From: Conexibacter sp. | Lineage (GTDB): Bacteria; Actinomycetota; Thermoleophilia; Solirubrobacterales; Solirubrobacteraceae | Length of the DNA: 7,357 nt | Reading direction: 5' to 3' | NCBI GenBank assembly: GCA_025964215.1 | Contig: JAOPZG010000562.1 | Location: 1-7,357 of the forward strand | Shown here: piece after piece, positions 5,505 through 7,357 of the stretch | Position numbering within the stretch: the stretch's first letter is position 1 | Layout of the letters: every line of letters begins with the position of its first letter | Notes under the pieces: generated by a model | The model's database searches: none | The model's input: the letters and a program-made list of their open reading frames with translations, nothing else | Told to the model about the DNA's origin: nothing | Program-made: the position numbers and the translations under genes

Positions 5505-5693
5505 ATGCCCAATCGCTGGAAGCTCGTCGGACTGGCCGGCCTGGCGGGCGTCGCCGCCACCGGCGTCGTCGTCGCCCGCCGCCGTCGCGCGACCGTCGAG
5601 GTCCCACCCGACGAGCTGCGCGAGCGCCTGCACGAGCGGCTCGCCGCCGTGCCGCGCGTGGTCGACTCGGTGCCGGAGCCGGCCCCGGAGTGA
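5505..5693 (+). CDS. Small single-helix membrane protein, function unknown
   Basis: A 62-aa protein with one membrane helix at about residues 5-24 (WKLVGLAGLAGVAATGVVVA) rich in Gly/Ala/Val. An Arg cluster (RRRR, 25-28) follows, then an acidic, Pro-rich cytoplasmic-type tail with a short amphipathic helix (PDELRERLHERLAAVP). By the positive-inside rule the tail should be cytoplasmic. I recognise no family. The real coding frame is supported by the -10 box 8 nt upstream and by the 4-nt GTGA overlap with the next gene, which indicates an operon with coupled translation. It diverges from the C92-like gene across 20 bp. A membrane anchor or small regulator is possible, but nothing shows which. 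Confidence 0.75.
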   Translation: MPNRWKLVGLAGLAGVAATGVVVARRRRATVEVPPDELRERLHERLAAVPRVVDSVPEPAPE

Positions 5694-5899
5694 CCGCCGG
5701 CGGCCCGCCCGACGACGCGCTCCTGCGTCCGTGCGACGTGGCCGCCTGGCTCGACGTCGAGGAGGCCTGGCTGGCCCGCGCCATCGCCCGCGAGGAGCTG
5801 CCCGTGATGGGCTTCACCTCCGTCGGCGAGCCGATCGTCCTCGCCGCCGAGGTCCGGGCGTGGCTGCGCCGGCCGGACGTGAGCTGGGACAACTCCTAG
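5690..5899 (+). CDS. HTH_17 (excisionase/AlpA-like, MerR-superfamily) DNA-binding protein
   Basis: A 69-aa protein starting at a GTG that overlaps the previous stop as GTGA. After a short N-tail it fits the HTH_17 pattern from about residue 11 to 62: LLRPCDVAAWLDVEEAWLAR (recognition helices), AIAREELPVMGF (the turn and the conserved ELP), then EPIVLAAEVRAWLRRP (the closing strand and helix). The family binds DNA as small winged-helix proteins; besides phage excisionases it includes many chromosomal regulators. There is no integrase or other phage gene here, so I read it as a chromosomal regulator, possibly of its own divergent promoter, which is only inference. The C-terminal SWDNS tail is short. 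The stop codon lies in a CTAG shared with the stop of the convergent secreted-protein gene. It is easily overlooked because the frame stays open far upstream. Confidence 0.8.
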   Translation: MTAGGPPDDALLRPCDVAAWLDVEEAWLARAIAREELPVMGFTSVGEPIVLAAEVRAWLRRPDVSWDNS

Positions 5900-7002
5900 G
5901 GGTCGAGGGTGACGGTGGGACCGCCGCCCGACCAGGTGACGGTCGACGCGTCGCGGAGGAGCCGGCCTGTGCCAGTGCCCGGGATCATGCGGGTGCCGTC
6001 TGCGTCGCGGACCCAGAGCGTGCGCGTGCCGCCGGCCGGGTCCAGCCAGGCGAGGGACCCGTTCTTGTCGACCACCGCGTCGTTGACAGGCGCCCAGCGG
6101 AACGCGGTCTCGCCGGGGACGAGGCCGCTGTCGGGGCCGTGGAGGAGGTCGCTCACGAACGAGCCCGCGAAGGCGTGGTACGACCAGTCGAAGACGAGAT
6201 ACGGGCCGTTGAGGTCCATCAGGTGGGTGTCGACGTTCTCATCGCCCTTCTCCTCCGACCGCCCCGTGGAACGCAGGCAGACGCTGCCCAGGGGATCGCC
6301 GCCGCGCAGGTCGACGTCGAGGGTGCCGATCGTCGCCCGTTGCGGACAGGCGGAGCCCGGGATCGTCGCGAGGTCGACCGAGCGGAGGCGTCCGTTGCGC
6401 CGCCAGCGCAGGAGGCCATCGGCGAGCGCCGGGCTCTGGAGGCTGGCCCGAGCGTCGACGAGGCGGCGGCCCAGGCCGGCGCGCCAGACGTAGAGGCGGT
6501 CGCCGGTATCCCGCTCGTCGGTGGTCCACGCCACGTCGCCGCCGGCGTCGACCGTCCAGGACGTGGCCCCCTGCGGACTCATACGCGCGTACAGGTCCGG
6601 CCACGGGGCGCCGAGGTCGTGCCGGCGGCCGCCGTGGACGGCGTCGTCGGCGACGACCGAGGTGAGCGCGGGCAGATCGGGCACGTCGAAGCCCCGGACG
6701 TACGCGACGCGCGTCCCGGCCAGGCGCAGCCCGACGAGCCGGGTCGTGTCGTCGGCGTAGCGACGCTGAAGGACGTCCAGCACGCGCCGGCGGCCGCTCT
6801 GGCGCGCGCAGCCGATAATGGTCTGGCGCGGGAAGTGCCCCGCGACGTGGACCGTGCGCACGACGACGACGGCCGGGGCAGAGCGGGCGAGCTGGTGCTC
6901 GCCGGGACGGCGCTGGCAGCGGTCGGCGGCGGAGGCCGCCGACGCGGCAGAGCAGAGGAGCGTGAGACTCAGCAGCGCGGCGAGCATCAGGGGACGTCTC
7001 AT
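5896..7002 (-). CDS. Secreted protein with propeller-like repeats, function unknown
   Basis: A 368-aa protein beginning MRRPLMLAALLSLTLLCSAA, a clear Sec signal peptide: Arg-Arg, a hydrophobic core and an Ala/Ser-rich cleavage region, with the cut likely near residue 26 before DRCQ. Cys17 lies in the core without a proper lipobox, so it is probably not a lipoprotein. The mature part has four cysteines (C29, C65, C219, C242), enough for two disulfides. Repeated strand patterns, such as AGTRVAYVRG, GDVAWTTDERDTGDRLYVWR, DGLLRWRRNGRLRSVDL, NGSLAWLDPAGGTRTLWVRD and STVTWSGG, resemble blades of a TolB/WD40-like beta-propeller; the fold is inference. A TTG further upstream (7116) would bury the signal peptide and run into the glgP start. 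It converges on the HTH_17 gene and diverges from glgP. No leaderless -10 box or Shine-Dalgarno sequence is evident before the ATG. Confidence 0.82.
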   Translation of the reverse strand: MRRPLMLAALLSLTLLCSAASAASAADRCQRRPGEHQLARSAPAVVVVRTVHVAGHFPRQTIIGCARQSGRRRVLDVLQRRYADDTTRLVGLRLAGTRVAYVRGFDVPDLPALTSVVADDAVHGGRRHDLGAPWPDLYARMSPQGATSWTVDAGGDVAWTTDERDTGDRLYVWRAGLGRRLVDARASLQSPALADGLLRWRRNGRLRSVDLATIPGSACPQRATIGTLDVDLRGGDPLGSVCLRSTGRSEEKGDENVDTHLMDLNGPYLVFDWSYHAFAGSFVSDLLHGPDSGLVPGETAFRWAPVNDAVVDKNGSLAWLDPAGGTRTLWVRDADGTRMIPGTGTGRLLRDASTVTWSGGGPTVTLDP

Positions 7003-7036
7003 GGATGGTGCAAACGGCTCACCGGCGGCCGAGTTG

Positions 7037-7055
7037 CGCGAACGGCCCGTGCGCG
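7037..7055. promoter_or_regulatory. 19-bp imperfect inverted repeat in the secreted-protein/glgP divergent gap
   Basis: CGCGAACGG and CCGTGCGCG flank a single central C; the arms match at 8 of 9 positions. It sits in the middle of the 113-bp divergent gap (7003-7115), where a shared operator would be expected. It could also be chance in GC-rich DNA. No regulator gene sits next to it. Confidence 0.35.
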
Positions 7056-7102
7056 GGATGGTTCGCCGGTCGTGGAGCACGTGTTTTCCGAGGAGACAGG
7101 GG

Positions 7103-7108
7103 TAGACG
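7103..7108 (+). promoter_or_regulatory. Weak -10-like box (TAGACG) for glgP
   Basis: TAGACG lies exactly 7 nt before the ATG at 7116, the same geometry as the other starts, but it lacks the final T of TANNNT. An AGGAGA stretch at 7091-7096 is 19 nt from the ATG, too far for a normal Shine-Dalgarno sequence. The start mode of this gene is therefore less clear than for its neighbours. Confidence 0.25.
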
Positions 7109-7115
7109 AGGGCCA

Positions 7116-7357
7116 ATGATCGACGCCGGACGCAGCGACATCGACCACGCCATCGCCGGGCTCGCCTCCCGGGTGCCCGCCGAGTTGGAGGTGCTCGCGC
7201 GGGTCGCCTACGACTACTCCTGGTCCTGGGATCCGGATGGGCCGGACGTCTTCTCGGCGGTCGATCCGGAGCGGTGGGTCGCGTGCGGGGCGAACCCGGT
7301 GCGGCTCTTGCAGGAGGCGGCGAGCGAGCGGCTGGCCGCCGCCGCGGCGGACGGCGC
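7116..7357 (+). CDS. glgP: Glycogen/alpha-glucan phosphorylase, N-terminal part
   Basis: The first 80 codons of a gene that leaves the window to the right. The segment LEVLARVAYDYSWSWDPDGP (residues 25-44), followed by DVFSAVDPERWVACGANPVRLLQ, closely matches the N-terminal DUF3417 domain found in actinobacterial-type alpha-glucan phosphorylases. These have a W-S-W-D block and then F-x-x-(V/L)-D-P-x-x-W plus N-P-V-x-L-L. The full enzyme uses phosphate to release glucose-1-phosphate from glycogen or related alpha-1,4-glucans in the cytoplasm. The catalytic and pyridoxal-phosphate regions lie outside the window, so activity cannot be judged. The ATG at 7116 is the first plausible start in frame. 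The gene diverges from the secreted propeller-like protein across 113 bp, and nothing links the two functions. Confidence 0.88.
   Translation, partial: MIDAGRSDIDHAIAGLASRVPAELEVLARVAYDYSWSWDPDGPDVFSAVDPERWVACGANPVRLLQEAASERLAAAAADG

Noticed and set aside
5045..5689. An upstream extension of the HTH_17 frame on the plus strand.
   Set aside because: It is antisense to the C92-like gene and out of frame with the membrane miniprotein; the GTG at 5690, overlapping the previous stop, gives the correct family length.
5690..5899. HTH_17 protein as an excisionase marking a prophage or integrative element.
   Set aside because: There is no integrase, attachment repeat, tRNA gene or base-composition change nearby; the family is common in chromosomal regulators.
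7091..7096. AGGAGA as the Shine-Dalgarno sequence of glgP.
   Set aside because: It ends 19 nt before the ATG, too far for normal pairing, and no nearer in-frame start exists.
7003..7116. TTG at 7116 as the start of the secreted protein.
   Set aside because: It would add 38 residues before a textbook signal peptide and share bases with the glgP start codon; the ATG at 7002 gives a normal Sec signal.
1..7357. A defence, biosynthetic or mobile system.
   Set aside because: No nuclease, CRISPR, toxin-antitoxin, transposase or biosynthetic enzyme set is visible; most genes belong to housekeeping or single-gene families.

Overview
This is a very GC-rich (roughly 70% or more), densely packed piece of bacterial chromosome. 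It holds twelve genes, two of them cut by the window edges, and the longest gap between genes is about 113 bases. The overall style suggests a high-GC actinobacterium, perhaps Thermoleophilia/Solirubrobacterales: an alpha-glucan phosphorylase with the actinobacterial-type N-terminal domain, a bacterial SUI1/YciH factor, starts without Shine-Dalgarno sequences, and -10 boxes placed directly in front of start codons. The lineage is an impression from protein style, not a proof. I see no RNA gene, CRISPR array, insertion sequence or prophage.

Layout. A leftward block (1776 to 1) carries a TetR-family repressor, YciH/SUI1, an FKBP-type prolyl isomerase and the start of a DedA/TVP38-type membrane protein. 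A rightward pair (1833 to 3078) diverges from the repressor: a short-chain dehydrogenase/reductase (SDR), then a small helical protein of unknown function. This pair converges, with a 1-nt gap, on a leftward two-gene unit (5484 to 3080): a YiiX-type permuted papain-fold (C92) protein whose stop overlaps the start of the ABC-F ATPase Uup. Only 20 bp upstream of the C92 gene, and divergent from it, is a rightward pair (5505 to 5899): a one-helix membrane miniprotein and an overlapping HTH_17 (excisionase-like) DNA-binding protein. That pair ends tail to tail, inside a shared CTAG, with a leftward gene for a secreted propeller-like protein. Glycogen/alpha-glucan phosphorylase begins at 7116 and leaves the window to the right.

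How the parts relate. The tetR/SDR pair is a classic local regulatory module: two copies of TGGACC-N4-RGTCCA, 32 bp apart, lie in the 56-bp divergent gap, one of them running into the SDR start codon. Several genes touch translation or folding (YciH, FKBP, Uup), but they are in separate transcription units.

The strongest unexpected signal is regulatory rather than a new protein system. Six of twelve starts have a TANNNT box exactly 7 or 8 nt upstream, the geometry of leaderless mRNAs. At 5491-5497 two such boxes overlap on opposite strands and may drive both divergent genes from one 20-bp gap.
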